Shown here: positions 37,250-46,894 of the stretch, piece by piece | Layout: each line of letters starts with the position of its first letter | Position numbering within the stretch: position 1 is the stretch's first letter | DNA from: Microbacterium proteolyticum | GTDB taxonomy: Bacteria; Actinomycetota; Actinomycetes; Actinomycetales; Microbacteriaceae | Length of the DNA stretch: 64,000 bases | Reading direction: 5' to 3' | Assembly: GCF_030818075.1 (NCBI RefSeq) | Contig: NZ_JAUSZZ010000001.1 | Span: forward strand, 248,001 to 312,000 | Translations under genes and position numbers: made by a program | Notes under the pieces: generated by a model | What the model saw: only the letters and a program-made list of their open reading frames with translations | What the model was told of the DNA's origin: nothing | Database searches by the model: none

Positions 37250-38172
37250 CCGATGCCGCCGTGGCCTCGCTGAGCACGCCCGCCTCCGAGCAGCAGCTGT
37301 CCGAAGCCGGACGTGCCACGCCGCCGCTTCCGGGTGGTCCGCGCTCCGATCTGTCCGCCGACATCCGCCGGGCGACGCGACGCGCGACCCGCCAGGCGCT
37401 GGGGCGGAGTCTGCTGACGTTCGTCCTCACCATCATCGCCGTCATCGTGATCTGGGTGGGTGCGCTCGCCCTGTTCGGGGTGTCGACCTACGTCGGCAAG
37501 GGACCCCTGGACGTCTGGAACTTCCTGTTCACCGTCCCCGCCGCCGAGGCCAACCGCGCACAGCTCTTCGGTCAGCTCGGGGTGACCATCGGTCACTCCG
37601 CCGTCGGCTTCGGCGCCGGACTGCTCGTGGCCCTCGTCGTTGCGACCGTCTTCCAGCTCAGCAAGGGTGTCGAGCACGCGCTCATGCCGCTCGCGATGCT
37701 CCTGCGTTCGGTGCCGCTGGTGGCGATGGCGCCCGTGATCATCCTCATCTTCGGACGCGATTTCGCCTCCGTCGCCGTCATCGGCGGCATCGTCGTGCTC
37801 TTCCCGGCACTGGTGAACATCGTCTTCGGTCTGAAGTCCGCGACGCCGCAGATGAACGACCTCGTCACCGTGTACGGCGGGGGCGCCTGGACGCGCCTGC
37901 GCAAGGTCGCCCTGCCCAACTCGCTGCCCGAATTCTTCGCGGCGGTGCGCATCTCGGTGCCGGGCGCCATCACGGGAGCTCTGCTCGCCGAATGGCTCGC
38001 GGTGGGCGGTGGCATCGGCGGAGCCGTCGGCGGCTATATCGCCGGTGCGCAGTTCTCGGCCGTCTGGACGGCGGTCGTCCTGGTCACGGGAACGGCACTC
38101 GTGCTGTACAACCTGGTGCAGATCCTCGAATCCGTGGTGCTCGCGCGCATGGGCATGGCAGCCCGCCTCTGA
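37246..38172 (+). CDS. ABC transporter permease 2 of the NMT1-type system
   Basis: 308 residues. The ~60-residue hydrophilic N-terminus contains an Arg-rich stretch, followed by six membrane segments and a coupling loop VYGGGAWTRLRKVALPNSLP. It is diverged from permease 1, so the channel is a heterodimer. The last transporter gene, it is followed after 78 bp by the first deaminase on the same strand. Confidence 0.9.
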   Translation: MTDAAVASLSTPASEQQLSEAGRATPPLPGGPRSDLSADIRRATRRATRQALGRSLLTFVLTIIAVIVIWVGALALFGVSTYVGKGPLDVWNFLFTVPAAEANRAQLFGQLGVTIGHSAVGFGAGLLVALVVATVFQLSKGVEHALMPLAMLLRSVPLVAMAPVIILIFGRDFASVAVIGGIVVLFPALVNIVFGLKSATPQMNDLVTVYGGGAWTRLRKVALPNSLPEFFAAVRISVPGAITGALLAEWLAVGGGIGGAVGGYIAGAQFSAVWTAVVLVTGTALVLYNLVQILESVVLARMGMAARL

Positions 38173-38250
38173 TCACGGGATGCGGCGACAGCGGCATCCA
38201 TTTCTCCTCCACCCGAGGCGGCACCGACCGCCCCTGCCCGGAAGCACCCC

Positions 38251-39282
38251 ATGACCGACATCACCGCCTTCGCGTTCGGCCTGCCCAAGGCCGAGCTCCA
38301 CCTGCACCTGGAGGGTACGCTCGAGCCCGAGCTGAAGTTCGCGCTCGCCGCGCGCAATGGCATCGAACTCGCGGAGAAGACCGTCGAAGAGGTGAAGGCG
38401 ACCTACGACTTCACCGACCTGACGAGCTTCCTCGCCGTGTACTACCCGGCGATGCGCGTGCTGCAGACCGCCGAGGACTTCCACGACCTCGCCTGGGCCT
38501 ACCTGCAGAAGGCGAAGGAACAGGGCGTCGTCCACGTCGAGATGTTCTTCGATCCGCAAGCGCACACCAGCCGAGGCGTGCCGTTCGAGAACGTCATCAC
38601 GGGCTACCGGCGTGCCGCACTGCGTGCGCAGCAGGAGCTGGGCGTCTCGGCCGAGCTCATCCTCTGCTTCCTCCGCGACTTCTCCGCCGAGTACGCCATG
38701 GCCACGCTCATGGAGGCGTTGCCGTACAAGGCGTGGATCCTCGGCGTGGGCCTCGACTCGGACGAGCGCGACAACCCGCCGGCGAAGTTCGCCGAGGTCT
38801 TCGCCCGCGCCAAGGCCGAGGGTTTCCTGACGACGATGCACTGCGACATCGATCAGGTCGGCTCGATCGACAACATCCGCGCGGTGATCGAGGAGATCGG
38901 GGTGGACCGCATCGATCACGGCACGAACATCGTCGAGGATCCGTCACTGGTCGCTCTCGCCAAGGAGCGCGGCTTGGGGTTCACCACCTGCCCGGTGTCG
39001 AACTCGTTCGTGACGAGTCAGATGAAGGCCGACGAGATCGTGGGACTTCTGCACGAGGGCGTCCGGGTCATGGTGAACTCCGACGACCCGGCGTACTTCG
39101 GCGCGTACGTGGCGGAGAACTACGTCGCGCTGGCGAAGCAGGCAGGGCTCGAGGCGGCTGACCTCGCCCAGCTCGCGATCAACTCCTTCGAAGCGTCGTG
39201 GCTCACTCCCGCGCGTCGTGACGCGTACGTCGCCGAGGTGCGCGAGTACGCCGCAGCACACGGCGTCATCCTCGGCGACTGA
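38251..39282 (+). CDS. Adenosine/adenine deaminase-like protein with altered HAGE motif
   Basis: 343 residues of the ADA family. PKAELHLHLEGTLEPEL carries the metal HxH near residue 17. DRIDHGTNIVEDP and VNSDDPAYF carry the later His and Asp-Asp. Where classical adenosine deaminase has HAGE, this protein has HCDIDQ from His197, so the +3 catalytic glutamate is isoleucine with aspartates on either side. It probably hydrolyses an aminopurine or another N-heterocycle with different specificity. Position after an NMT1-type importer suggests it acts on the imported compound. The start ATG 38251 follows GGAAG. Confidence 0.85.
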   Translation: MTDITAFAFGLPKAELHLHLEGTLEPELKFALAARNGIELAEKTVEEVKATYDFTDLTSFLAVYYPAMRVLQTAEDFHDLAWAYLQKAKEQGVVHVEMFFDPQAHTSRGVPFENVITGYRRAALRAQQELGVSAELILCFLRDFSAEYAMATLMEALPYKAWILGVGLDSDERDNPPAKFAEVFARAKAEGFLTTMHCDIDQVGSIDNIRAVIEEIGVDRIDHGTNIVEDPSLVALAKERGLGFTTCPVSNSFVTSQMKADEIVGLLHEGVRVMVNSDDPAYFGAYVAENYVALAKQAGLEAADLAQLAINSFEASWLTPARRDAYVAEVREYAAAHGVILGD

Positions 39283-39507
39283 GCGCGATGGCCTCGTCCT
39301 GCGCGTCCGGCATCGGGGTCGACGCGGACGAGTCGGTCGCGAACCGACGGCTCGGCATCCGCCACGCACGTGCCATGACGCTCGACCAGCCGGCGGATGC
39401 CATGGCACTGCCGCACCCGTTCCTCAGCCGGCTCGAGCGCGGGCCGGCCCTCCCGAGCCTGTCGTGGTGACGCAGGGCGTCGACGTGCACCCGAGGAAGG
39501 ACGACGC
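39283..39507. other. Gap between the two deaminase genes
   Basis: 225 bp. A 60-codon frame (39288-39470, plus) exists but has no recognisable features. No clear hairpin was seen. A ribosome site GAGGAAGG at its right end serves the next gene. Confidence 0.4.
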
Positions 39508-40554
39508 ATGATCTCGCTGCCCGACTACCTGCAGCTGCTGCCGAAGACCGAGCTGCACTGCCACCTGACATCGACCATCCGGGCGGCCACGCTCCACGAG
39601 CTGGCCACGCGATACGGCGTACCGCTGTGGACCGATGACATCCAGAGACTGTTCGACTTCGCCGACCTGGTCGACTTCTTGCGCGGGTGGCGCGTGGCCC
39701 ACGAGGTGCTGCGCACCCCCGACGACATCGCCCGCGTGGCCTGGGAGGGCGTCGAGGACGCGGTGCCCGACGGGAACCTGCGCTACCGCGAGTACTACGT
39801 CAACCCGCAGTATTTCGCCCATCACGCGACGCCTCTGTCGTACACGGAGGTCGTCGACGCGGTGATCGCGGGACTCTCGCGAGCCGAGCGCGACTTCGGT
39901 GTCGGGTTCCGCGTGGTCGTGGCGATCAACCGCCGCGAGTCGGCGGAGGCGGCCGTCGATCTCGTGAGGGAGATGATCGCGCACCCCCGCCCGGAGGTGG
40001 TCGGGATCGGGCAGGACGACCTCACGCCCGAGAACACCGAGGATCCGCTGCGCTTCGCCGACGCCTACGCGCTGGCCGGCGCGCATGGCCTGCGGCGCAC
40101 GGCGCACGTGGGCGAGACGCCGACGGCGAGCCCGGAGAACGTGCGCACGGCGATCGAGGTGCTCGGCTGCGACCGCATCGACCACGGATACCGTGTCGTC
40201 GACGACCCCTCCATCCTCGCCCTCGCGCAGGAGCGAGGGATCGGCTTCGCCACGACACCGTGGTCGACGACGATCTGCTCGGGCTGGACGCTCGACGAGA
40301 GCCACCGCATCCGGACCATGGTGGATGCCGGACTCCCGGTGTCGGTGTCGACCGACGACGCCCTGTTCTTCCGCACCGACCTCGGCCGCGAGTACCGCGA
40401 GGGCCTCACCGCCCTCGGTCTGGACGCCGAGGACGCGAAGCGCATCGCGCTCGCCGGGATCGACATGGCGTTCTGCAGCGAATCCGACAAGCAACGGCTG
40501 CGCGCCGATTTCCGTGCGGCCTTCCTCGTTCTCGACGCGCTCCTGGAGCGCTGA
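39508..40554 (+). CDS. Adenosine deaminase-family protein
   Basis: 348 residues. LPKTELHCHLTSTIRAATL (HxH), RRTAHVGETPTASPENV with the catalytic glutamate kept (His200-Val-Gly-Glu203), CDRIDHGYRVVDDPSIL and VSVSTDDALFFRTDLG. It therefore retains the classical active site, unlike the paralogue upstream. It should deaminate adenosine or a related 6-aminopurine compound. ATG 39508 has GAGGAAGG 8 nt upstream. It is co-directional with the importer and first deaminase and probably part of the same salvage unit. Confidence 0.88.
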   Translation: MISLPDYLQLLPKTELHCHLTSTIRAATLHELATRYGVPLWTDDIQRLFDFADLVDFLRGWRVAHEVLRTPDDIARVAWEGVEDAVPDGNLRYREYYVNPQYFAHHATPLSYTEVVDAVIAGLSRAERDFGVGFRVVVAINRRESAEAAVDLVREMIAHPRPEVVGIGQDDLTPENTEDPLRFADAYALAGAHGLRRTAHVGETPTASPENVRTAIEVLGCDRIDHGYRVVDDPSILALAQERGIGFATTPWSTTICSGWTLDESHRIRTMVDAGLPVSVSTDDALFFRTDLGREYREGLTALGLDAEDAKRIALAGIDMAFCSESDKQRLRADFRAAFLVLDALLER

Positions 40555-40640
40555 GCAGCGACGCGCGCGAGCACGCCAGCGCCATTTCGCGGCGCGCAGT
40601 GCGCCGCGTTGCGCGGAGGTCCGGAAGACAGGCGGGTATC

Positions 40641-40660
40641 CACGTGCTGTAATGCACGTG
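40641..40660. promoter_or_regulatory. Palindromic operator CACGTGC-N6-GCACGTG over the CGNR gene promoter
   Basis: Perfect 7-bp arms flank TGTAAT. The palindrome covers the -10-like hexamer and ends at the first base of the GTG start, so a bound protein would block transcription. Autoregulation by the encoded CGNR protein is an obvious hypothesis. Confidence 0.6.
40648..40653 (+). promoter_or_regulatory. -10-like hexamer TGTAAT, leaderless promoter of the CGNR gene
   Basis: TGTAAT lies 6 nt before GTG 40660, inside the palindrome. Confidence 0.45.
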
Positions 40661-41175
40661 TGCATCTCAACCCTTACGGTGAATATGCCGTGCTCCTCGC
40701 CGCGTCGCTCGCGAACGACTGGCCGGCCGACCGCGAGGGCATCGAGCGGCGCACGCGGGAGAGGGGGATGACGATGACCTTCCCCGTGGCATCCGACGAT
40801 CACGAACGCACCCGCGCCGTCATCGACGACTGGCTGCGGGTGGTGGACGCCGCCGATCCCGACGAACGCGCCGCCCTGCTGAACGCGCAGATGGCCGCGG
40901 TCACGGCCTACCCGAGGTTGACCGATCACGACGGGGAAGGTTGGCACCTGCACTACCGCGACAGCGACGCGGCCCTCCCCCGCGTGCTCGCCGCCGTCAT
41001 CTCGGTCGGCACCTCGCTGCACTTGGTCACCCGCGGAATGAACCGGCTCGGCCGCTGCGCCGCCACCCCGTGCACGAACGTGATCGTCGACGTCACGCGC
41101 AACGGCCGACAGCGCTACTGCTCGGTGCGCTGCGCCAACCGCGCCGCCGTGCGGCGGCACCGCGCCCGCGGGTGA
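40660..41175 (+). CDS. CGNR zinc-finger transcriptional regulator (ABATE domain)
   Basis: 171 residues. The N-terminal stress-linked ABATE-like part is VHLNPYGEYAVLLAASLAND. The C-terminal treble-clef zinc finger is LGRCAATPCTNVIVDVTRNG, QRYCSVRCANRAAVRRHRAR, with four cysteines and the CxNR signature. Members are DNA-binding regulators. GTG 40660 follows a -10-like hexamer by 6 nt, and a palindrome covers this promoter. The gene is monocistronic and converges on the nickel permease gene across a large palindrome. Confidence 0.85.
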   Translation: MHLNPYGEYAVLLAASLANDWPADREGIERRTRERGMTMTFPVASDDHERTRAVIDDWLRVVDAADPDERAALLNAQMAAVTAYPRLTDHDGEGWHLHYRDSDAALPRVLAAVISVGTSLHLVTRGMNRLGRCAATPCTNVIVDVTRNGRQRYCSVRCANRAAVRRHRARG

Positions 41176-41212
41176 GAGCCGTGTCGCGCGCTGCCGGCAG
41201 GGAGGGCCGCCC

Positions 41213-41281
41213 CGCATAAACACGAACTGTGCGCAGAAACACGCCGAGAGCATGTTTCTGCGCACGAATCGTGTTTATGCG
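41213..41281. repeat. Palindromic element A (29-bp arms) between convergent genes
   Basis: Left arm 41213-41241 and right arm 41253-41281 match at 26 of 29 positions (CGCATAAACACGA outer part, GTGCGCAGAAACA inner part), with an 11-nt loop. A related copy lies at 55193-55259. It sits between the convergent CGNR and nickel permease genes and may work as a bidirectional terminator. Confidence 0.8.
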
Positions 41282-41344
41282 TGATGGCGGGCCGCGGCGT
41301 GCGGGTCCGCGAGACGGCGGACGGGATGCACCCCGACACCCGGC

Positions 41345-42340
41345 TCAGCCGAACGACACGTCCCGCCGCCGCCGCGACATCGCCCAGCTGACCGCCCACG
41401 CCAGCAGGAGCACGGCGACGATGACGAAGCCGAACACGTCGAGATCGGTCGCGGCGACCGCCCGCGCCGGCGCCCAGCCGACCCCGACCACGTCGACCAG
41501 CACGCCGCACATGCCCACGACGCCGACCACGAGCGCCACCGTGATCGAGATCGACATCAGCGCGATGTTGTAGCGACGCCGCCGGCCCGGACGATCGGTC
41601 GACCAGCGGTAGATCCGCGCGGTGACGATGCTGTTGAGCCCGTCGCACGCCGCCATCCCCGCCGCGAACAGCAGCGGCACGACCATCGCCGCCTGCCACG
41701 GCAGCGCGGCGCCGGCCCCACCGGCGAGCACGAGGATCGCGATGGTCGAGGCGGTGTCGAAGCCGAGCCCGAAGAGCAGGCCCACGATGAACAGCTTCCA
41801 TGGGGCGTCGAGGGTCGCCGACAGGCGACCGATCAGCAGCGACACCGGCCCGGTGCCGGCGGTGTGACGGGCGCTCCTCCCGCGGATCAGTCCCGCCAGG
41901 ATCACCAGGTTCACGGCGGCCATCGCCAGCAGGAACACGCTCGACACCGTCGGCCCCCACACCCCCGTCACGGCGGCGAGCGGGGACTCCTCCGAGCCGA
42001 GCTGCGAGGTCAGCGCTCCTACTCCCGCGGTGACGAGGCCGACGGCCACGACCACGACCGTGGAGTGCCCGAGCGCGAACCACAGGCCGACCCCCGAGGG
42101 GTCCTTGCCGTCGTCGGTCAGCTTGCGACTGGTGTTGTCGATGGCGGCGATGTGGTCGGCGTCGAAGGCGTGACGCACCCCGAGCAGGAACGCCGTGACG
42201 GCCATCCCCACCCCCGCGGTGGTCGTCCCCAGCGACGCCTCGCTCGGCACGAGCACGAGCGCCATCAGGGTCCAGCTGACGGCGAGCAGGAGGACGATGG
42301 TCAGCAGCACGCCGCGCGCCGCCGGAGTCAGCCGGCGCAC
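41345..42340 (-). CDS. Nickel/cobalt permease, NiCoT family
   Basis: 331 residues with about eight membrane segments. LLGVRHAFDADHIAAIDNTSR holds the family's HX4DH metal signature, followed by GLWFALGHSTVVV and GLLFGLGFDTASTIAIL. It imports Ni2+ (possibly Co2+) for the urease encoded upstream in the same operon. GTG 42340 is chosen because GAGGAGG lies 8 nt before it; this makes a 13-bp overlap with ureD and implies coupled translation. It is the last gene of the urease operon. Confidence 0.93.
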   Translation of the reverse strand: MRRLTPAARGVLLTIVLLLAVSWTLMALVLVPSEASLGTTTAGVGMAVTAFLLGVRHAFDADHIAAIDNTSRKLTDDGKDPSGVGLWFALGHSTVVVVAVGLVTAGVGALTSQLGSEESPLAAVTGVWGPTVSSVFLLAMAAVNLVILAGLIRGRSARHTAGTGPVSLLIGRLSATLDAPWKLFIVGLLFGLGFDTASTIAILVLAGGAGAALPWQAAMVVPLLFAAGMAACDGLNSIVTARIYRWSTDRPGRRRRYNIALMSISITVALVVGVVGMCGVLVDVVGVGWAPARAVAATDLDVFGFVIVAVLLLAWAVSWAMSRRRRDVSFG

Positions 42341-43068
42341 GCCAGCACCTCCTCGTCGCGTCGTGAAGCGACGGCGGCGCGCCACAGCTCCCCCAACGGG
42401 CTATGGTGCGCCGCGTCGCCGAGGTGGCGCAGCGTGGTGCCTTCGCCTGCGAGATCGAGCCGCGCGATGCCCGTCTCGTCCACCGGGCCGAGTCGCTCGC
42501 CGAGCACCACGATGCTGTCCATCACGCGGGCTCGACCGAGCACCCCGGGCTCCGGCCGGTCGCCCTGCACCTCGAGCGTCTCGCGCAGCAGGGGCCCCGC
42601 GGCATCCGTGGCATCCAGGTCGGACGACAGACGCCCCCCGGACTCCCCTGTGCGCCCGAGCACGAGCGTCTCGCGCAGAGCGACCGAAGATCCGGATGAC
42701 AACCGCAGCACCGTCGAGCGCAGGAGCTCCCCGTCGGCGGTGACCACCGTGGGCAGTCCCTCCCAGGTGAGGCGCGCCCCGGGGGCGAGGGTGATGGCCG
42801 CGTGCCAGCCCGAGGGCTCGTCGCCGAGGTCGGGCCGGCCGTAGACGACGAGTCCGCCGATGTCGACCAGGTCGAGCGTGCACCCCTCCCCCACGCGGAT
42901 GTCGAGGTGCACGTGATCGCCGGGGAGCAGCATCGCGCGCCCCGCGACGAGGGCGACCTCGACCCGGCGGCGGCGCCGCGCGACCAGGCGCGGGACGATG
43001 AGCTCGCCCGCGAGGGAGTACGCCGCGTCCGTACCGCGCGGCGCGACCTCGACGATCGTCGTGCTCAC
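42328..43068 (-). CDS. ureD: Urease accessory protein UreD
   Basis: 246 residues of the UreD/UreH family; scaffold for nickel delivery to apo-urease with UreF and Ure[41 protein letters not shown] and [13 protein letters not shown] follow the family. The GTG at 43068 overlaps the ureG stop by 4 bp. The nickel permease gene follows with a 13-bp overlap. Confidence 0.9.
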   Translation of the reverse strand: MSTTIVEVAPRGTDAAYSLAGELIVPRLVARRRRRVEVALVAGRAMLLPGDHVHLDIRVGEGCTLDLVDIGGLVVYGRPDLGDEPSGWHAAITLAPGARLTWEGLPTVVTADGELLRSTVLRLSSGSSVALRETLVLGRTGESGGRLSSDLDATDAAGPLLRETLEVQGDRPEPGVLGRARVMDSIVVLGERLGPVDETGIARLDLAGEGTTLRHLGDAAHHSPLGELWRAAVASRRDEEVLACAG

Positions 43069-43880
43069 CCGAGCGCCCCGGCGGGCGCGTGGTCGTGCGG
43101 GTGCGCGTGGTCGTGCGGGTGCGCGTGGTCGTCGTGCGAATGGGAGTGCGCGCGATCGCCGCCCTCGTGGTCGTGCACGTGGAGGTAGCCCTCGCCGTCC
43201 TCGTCGGCGTGGAAGTGCGGCGCCATCGGGCCCGGGTCCTGCGGCACGTGCGAACCGTCGACATGCGCGGCGATCATCGACAGCACCCAGCTCTTCAGCG
43301 TCGCCACGGAGTCGGCATCCGTCCGCGAGAGCGCCAGCACGACGCGGCCGTCGCGGGCCTCGGTCGCGTCGGCGACCATGCGGGGCACGTCGACGCCGAC
43401 GTACGGCGCGAGATCGGTCTTGTTCACCACGAGCAGGTCGGCGCGGGCGATGCCGGGGCCGCCCTTGCGGGCGACGTCTCCGCCGCCGGCGACGTCGAGC
43501 ACGAAGATCTGCGCGTCGACGAGCGCGGGCGAGAACGTGGCCGTGAGGTTGTCGCCGCCGGACTCGATCACGACGAGGTCGAGCGGAGCGAAGGCGCGCT
43601 CGAGGTCTTCGGCGGCGAGGAGGTTGGCGGTGGGATCGTCGCGGATCGCCGTGTGCGGGCAGGCCCCCGTCTCGACGGCGACGATGCGCTCCGGATCGAG
43701 CACGCCGGCCGAGCGCAGGAAGCGGGCGTCTTCGTCGGTGTAGATGTCGTTGGTGATGACGCCGATGCGGATCTCGTCGGCCAGCGCCCGGCAGAGGGTC
43801 GCGATCAGCGAGGACTTGCCGGTGCCGACGGGACCGGCGACGCCGAGGCGCAGGGCGCGGGTGGGGGTGTTCTCAGGCAC
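43065..43880 (-). CDS. ureG: Urease accessory GTPase UreG with histidine-rich C-terminal tail
   Basis: 271 residues against about 205 for most UreG. P-loop [17 protein letters not shown] is near residue 14, the nickel-site Cys-Pro-His in [13 protein letters not shown], then [15 protein letters not shown] and [12 protein letters not shown]. The last 53 residues contain 15 histidines ([21 protein letters not shown] twice), a likely Ni2+ store. No ureE gene exists in the operon, and UreE normally supplies such a metal-binding tail. GTG 43880 overlaps the ureF end by 8 bp. Confidence 0.93.
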   Translation of the reverse strand: MPENTPTRALRLGVAGPVGTGKSSLIATLCRALADEIRIGVITNDIYTDEDARFLRSAGVLDPERIVAVETGACPHTAIRDDPTANLLAAEDLERAFAPLDLVVIESGGDNLTATFSPALVDAQIFVLDVAGGGDVARKGGPGIARADLLVVNKTDLAPYVGVDVPRMVADATEARDGRVVLALSRTDADSVATLKSWVLSMIAAHVDGSHVPQDPGPMAPHFHADEDGEGYLHVHDHEGGDRAHSHSHDDHAHPHDHAHPHDHAPAGALG

Positions 43881-44547
43881 GGAAGAGCCTCCTACGGGAT
43901 CGGGCGTGGGCTTCGGCCCACGCTTCGGACTGCGGCGCGGATGCCGCGGGGATGTCGGACGGATCGGTGAGGGATGCCACCTCGTCGAGGCGGTCGTCGA
44001 CCTCGGCGCACACCGCGGTGACGAGCGAGACGAGTTCGAGGGGGTCGCGGGGTTCGAGCTTGAGCACGGCCGCGGTCGCGGCCTGCAGGTCTTCGTAGAC
44101 GACGACGCGCGCGAGCTCGCCCGCGCCGATGCCGAGACCGGATGCCAGGACGCCGAGCACGCACGGGCGCGGGGGCGGCACCGGCCGCTGTCGCCACGCC
44201 GCGAGCGCGCCCTCGTCGGGCAGCAGCTCCGCCCCGACGCGGAGGTAGCCGCGTGCGAGCAACCGCGACGCGTCGCGCTGGGCGGCGCTCGGCGTGCGCG
44301 CCTCCCAGGCCCGCTCGACGGGGTCCAGATCGGCACCCGCGCGATGCTGTGCGAGCGTCACCACCGCCGTGCCCGCCTCCACGAGCGTCGTCGTGCGGAC
44401 GCGCGCCCGCAGCAGCGCCGGCAGCTCCGCGGGGTCGAGACCGGCCAGGAGCGCCGGCTCGACACCCGCGGACTGCGCGTGCCCGCCCGAGGGCAGGCGG
44501 GCGTCGGCCAGCAGGAGCGTGGCGAACAGGGGCGCGACGGAGGCCAT
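43873..44547 (-). CDS. ureF: Urease accessory protein UreF
   Basis: 224 residues, all-helical co-chaperone of UreG and Ure[22 protein letters not shown] near the N-terminus is the family's opening motif, and [26 protein letters not shown] the conserved C-terminal part. ATG 44547 overlaps the ureC TGA by 1 bp, so translation is coupled. Confidence 0.92.
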   Translation of the reverse strand: MASVAPLFATLLLADARLPSGGHAQSAGVEPALLAGLDPAELPALLRARVRTTTLVEAGTAVVTLAQHRAGADLDPVERAWEARTPSAAQRDASRLLARGYLRVGAELLPDEGALAAWRQRPVPPPRPCVLGVLASGLGIGAGELARVVVYEDLQAATAAVLKLEPRDPLELVSLVTAVCAEVDDRLDEVASLTDPSDIPAASAPQSEAWAEAHARSRRRLFRA

Positions 44548-46247
44548 CAGAACAGCTGATAGAGCTGAGCGAGCGGGAGCGCGGAGGCAGGGGCCTCCTC
44601 CACTTTCTCGCCGTCGATGCTGATGTCGAACGTGTCGGGGCGGATGTCGATGCGCGGCAGCGCGTCGTTGTTGCGCATGTCGGCCTTCCCCACCTCGCGG
44701 GTGGACTTCAGCGGCAGGAGGCGGCGCGACAGGCCGAGCCGCTCTTCGAGGCCGGCGGCGAGCGCGTGCGGCGACACGAACGACACCGAGAGCGTCGCGC
44801 CGATGGCATCCGCGAACGAGGGCCGCATGAGCACGGGCTGCGGGGTGGGGATCGAGGCGTTCGGGTCGCCGAGCGCACCCCAGACGAGCCCGCCGCCCTT
44901 CATGACGACCGCGGGACGGAAGCCGAAGAAGCGCGGGTCCCACAGCACCAGGTCGGCGAGACGCCCGACCTCGATCGACCCGACCTCGTGGTCGATACCG
45001 TGCGCGATGGCCGGGTTGACCGTGTACTTCGCCACGTAGCGACGCGCGCGCTCGTTGTCGGCGGGCAGGCTCATGCCGAGGCTCCCGCGCCGCGCCTTCA
45101 TGACGTGGGCGACCTGCCACGTGCGCGTGATGACCTCGCCGATGCGTCCCATCGCCTGGGCATCGGACGACGTGATGGAGATGGCCCCCATGTCGTGCAG
45201 GATGTCCTCGGCCGCGATCGTGGTGGCCCGGATGCGCGACTCCGCGAACGCGAGGTCCTCCGGCACCCCCGGGTTGAGGTGGTGGCAGACCATCAGCATG
45301 TCGAGGTGCTCGGCCACCGTGTTCACGGTGTGCGGCAGCGTCGGGTTCGTGGATCCCGGGATGACGTACGGCAGGCTCGCGATCGAGAGGATGTCGGGCG
45401 CGTGCCCACCGCCGGCGCCCTCGACGTGGAAGGCGTGGATGCTGCGCCCGGCCATCGCGTCGATGGTGGATTCCACGAAGCCCGCTTCGTTGAGCGAGTC
45501 GCTATGAAGGGCGACCTGCAGCCCCCAGTCCTCGGCCGCCTGCAGGCTCGCGTCGATCGCGGCGGGGGTCGAGCCCCAATCCTCGTGCACTTTGTAGCCC
45601 GCGGCCCCGGCGAGCGCCTGCTCCTCGAACGCGGCGCGTGAGACGGTGTTGCCCTTGCCCAGCAGCAGCACGTTCACCGGCAGCCGGTCGAGCGAGCGAT
45701 GCATCTGCTCCAGATGCCAGGCACCCGGCGTCACGGTGGTGGCCTTGGACCCCTCCGAGGGACCGGTGCCGCCGCCGACGATCGTGGTGATGCCCGCGGC
45801 GAGCGCCTCATGGATCTGCGAGGGCGAGAGCAGGTGCACGTGGGAGTCGATGCCACCGGCGGTGAGGATGCGTCCCTCTCCGGAGATGACGTCGGTCGAG
45901 GGCCCGATCACCAGGCGCGGGTCGACGCCGTCGGCGATGTCGGGGTTGCCGGCGCGGCCGATCCCGACGATCCGCCCGTCGCGGATGCCCACGTCGGCGC
46001 GGACGATGCCCCACCAGTCCAGGATGATCGCGTTTGTGATGACGGTGTCGAGGGCCCCGTCGGCCCGCGACCACGTGCTCTGCGCCATCGACTCGCGGAT
46101 GGACTTGCCGCCGCCGAACACGGCCTCCTCGCCGCCGACGGTGAGGTCCTGTTCGATCTCGATCCACAGATCGGTGTCGCCGAGGCGGATCTGGTCGCCA
46201 GCGGTCGGTCCGTAGATGCGCGCGTAGCGCTCCCTGTCGATGCGCAT
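44547..46247 (-). CDS. ureC: Urease alpha subunit
   Basis: 566 residues, catalytic subunit hydrolysing urea to ammonia and carbamate in the cytoplasm. Nickel-binding HVH in [12 protein letters not shown], the lysine that is carbamylated in [23 protein letters not shown] and VCHHLNPG with the flap histidines are all present. The length is standard. ATG 46247 begins 2 nt after the ureB stop. It is followed by ureF, ureG, ureD and the nickel permease without gaps. Confidence 0.97.
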   Translation of the reverse strand: MRIDRERYARIYGPTAGDQIRLGDTDLWIEIEQDLTVGGEEAVFGGGKSIRESMAQSTWSRADGALDTVITNAIILDWWGIVRADVGIRDGRIVGIGRAGNPDIADGVDPRLVIGPSTDVISGEGRILTAGGIDSHVHLLSPSQIHEALAAGITTIVGGGTGPSEGSKATTVTPGAWHLEQMHRSLDRLPVNVLLLGKGNTVSRAAFEEQALAGAAGYKVHEDWGSTPAAIDASLQAAEDWGLQVALHSDSLNEAGFVESTIDAMAGRSIHAFHVEGAGGGHAPDILSIASLPYVIPGSTNPTLPHTVNTVAEHLDMLMVCHHLNPGVPEDLAFAESRIRATTIAAEDILHDMGAISITSSDAQAMGRIGEVITRTWQVAHVMKARRGSLGMSLPADNERARRYVAKYTVNPAIAHGIDHEVGSIEVGRLADLVLWDPRFFGFRPAVVMKGGGLVWGALGDPNASIPTPQPVLMRPSFADAIGATLSVSFVSPHALAAGLEERLGLSRRLLPLKSTREVGKADMRNNDALPRIDIRPDTFDISIDGEKVEEAPASALPLAQLYQLF

Positions 46248-46249
46248 GA

Positions 46250-46582
46250 TCAGCGCGTCCCCTCGGTATCGATCTGGATGCCGGGAACCCGGCGTGCGCC
46301 GCGCAGCGCCACGGCCGCGACCCGCTTGGACACACCCGGCTCGAACCGCTCCGACGTGCCCGAGGGGATGTCGAGGCGGAAGCCCTCGGCATCCGCCCGG
46401 TCGAATGCGAGCGCCGTGTTGACCTGCGCGAGGTGGATGTGGGAGCCGATCTGCACGGGACGGTCGCCCGTGTTGACGATGACGAACTCGCGGCGCTCGT
46501 CGGGCCCGCGGTCGGCGTTCAGCTCGATCGACCCGGGGCGCACGCGGATCGCGCCGGGCCCATCAGACGTACCTGCGGCCAT
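46250..46582 (-). CDS. ureB: Urease beta subunit
   Basis: 110 residues, structural subunit. [37 protein letters not shown] and [17 protein letters not shown] follow the family. It starts at 46582, 9 nt after the ureA stop, and ends 2 nt before ureC. Confidence 0.95.
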   Translation of the reverse strand: MAAGTSDGPGAIRVRPGSIELNADRGPDERREFVIVNTGDRPVQIGSHIHLAQVNTALAFDRADAEGFRLDIPSGTSERFEPGVSKRVAAVALRGARRVPGIQIDTEGTR

Positions 46583-46591
46583 GACGACTCC

Positions 46592-46894
46592 TCAGTCGAT
46601 CGGGTGGTGGAGGGTGACGAGCTTGCGCCCGTCGGGGAAGGTCGCCTCGACCTGCACGTCGGTGAGCATGTCGGCGACGCCGTCCATGACGTCGGCGCGG
46701 CCGAGCACCGTCCGGCCCTCGGTCATGAGCTGGGCGACCTCGGCACCCTCGCGGGCACGCTCGATGACCCAGGTCGACAGCAGGGCGACGGCTTCGGGAT
46801 GGTTCAACCGGATGCCGCGTTCCCGGCGGTCGCGCGCGACCATGCCGGCCACGGCGAGCAGCAGCTTCTCGGTGTCTGCGGGCGACAGATGCAT
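46592..46894 (-). CDS. ureA: Urease gamma subunit
   Basis: 100 residues, the standard length from ATG 46894: [40 protein letters not shown] and [18 protein letters not shown]. The frame is open upstream to 46960, but that extension has no family match. First gene of the urease operon, divergent from urtA across a 438-bp control region. Confidence 0.95.
   Translation of the reverse strand: MHLSPADTEKLLLAVAGMVARDRRERGIRLNHPEAVALLSTWVIERAREGAEVAQLMTEGRTVLGRADVMDGVADMLTDVQVEATFPDGRKLVTLHHPID

Noticed and set aside
39288..39470. 60-codon frame between the two deaminase genes
   Set aside because: No ribosome site, motif or hydrophobic pattern; not supportable as a gene.
43082..43160. Tandem GTGGTCGTGCGGGTGCGC repeats seen as a possible regulatory repeat
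   Set aside because: They encode the His/Asp-rich HPHDHA tail of UreG, so coding repetition explains them.
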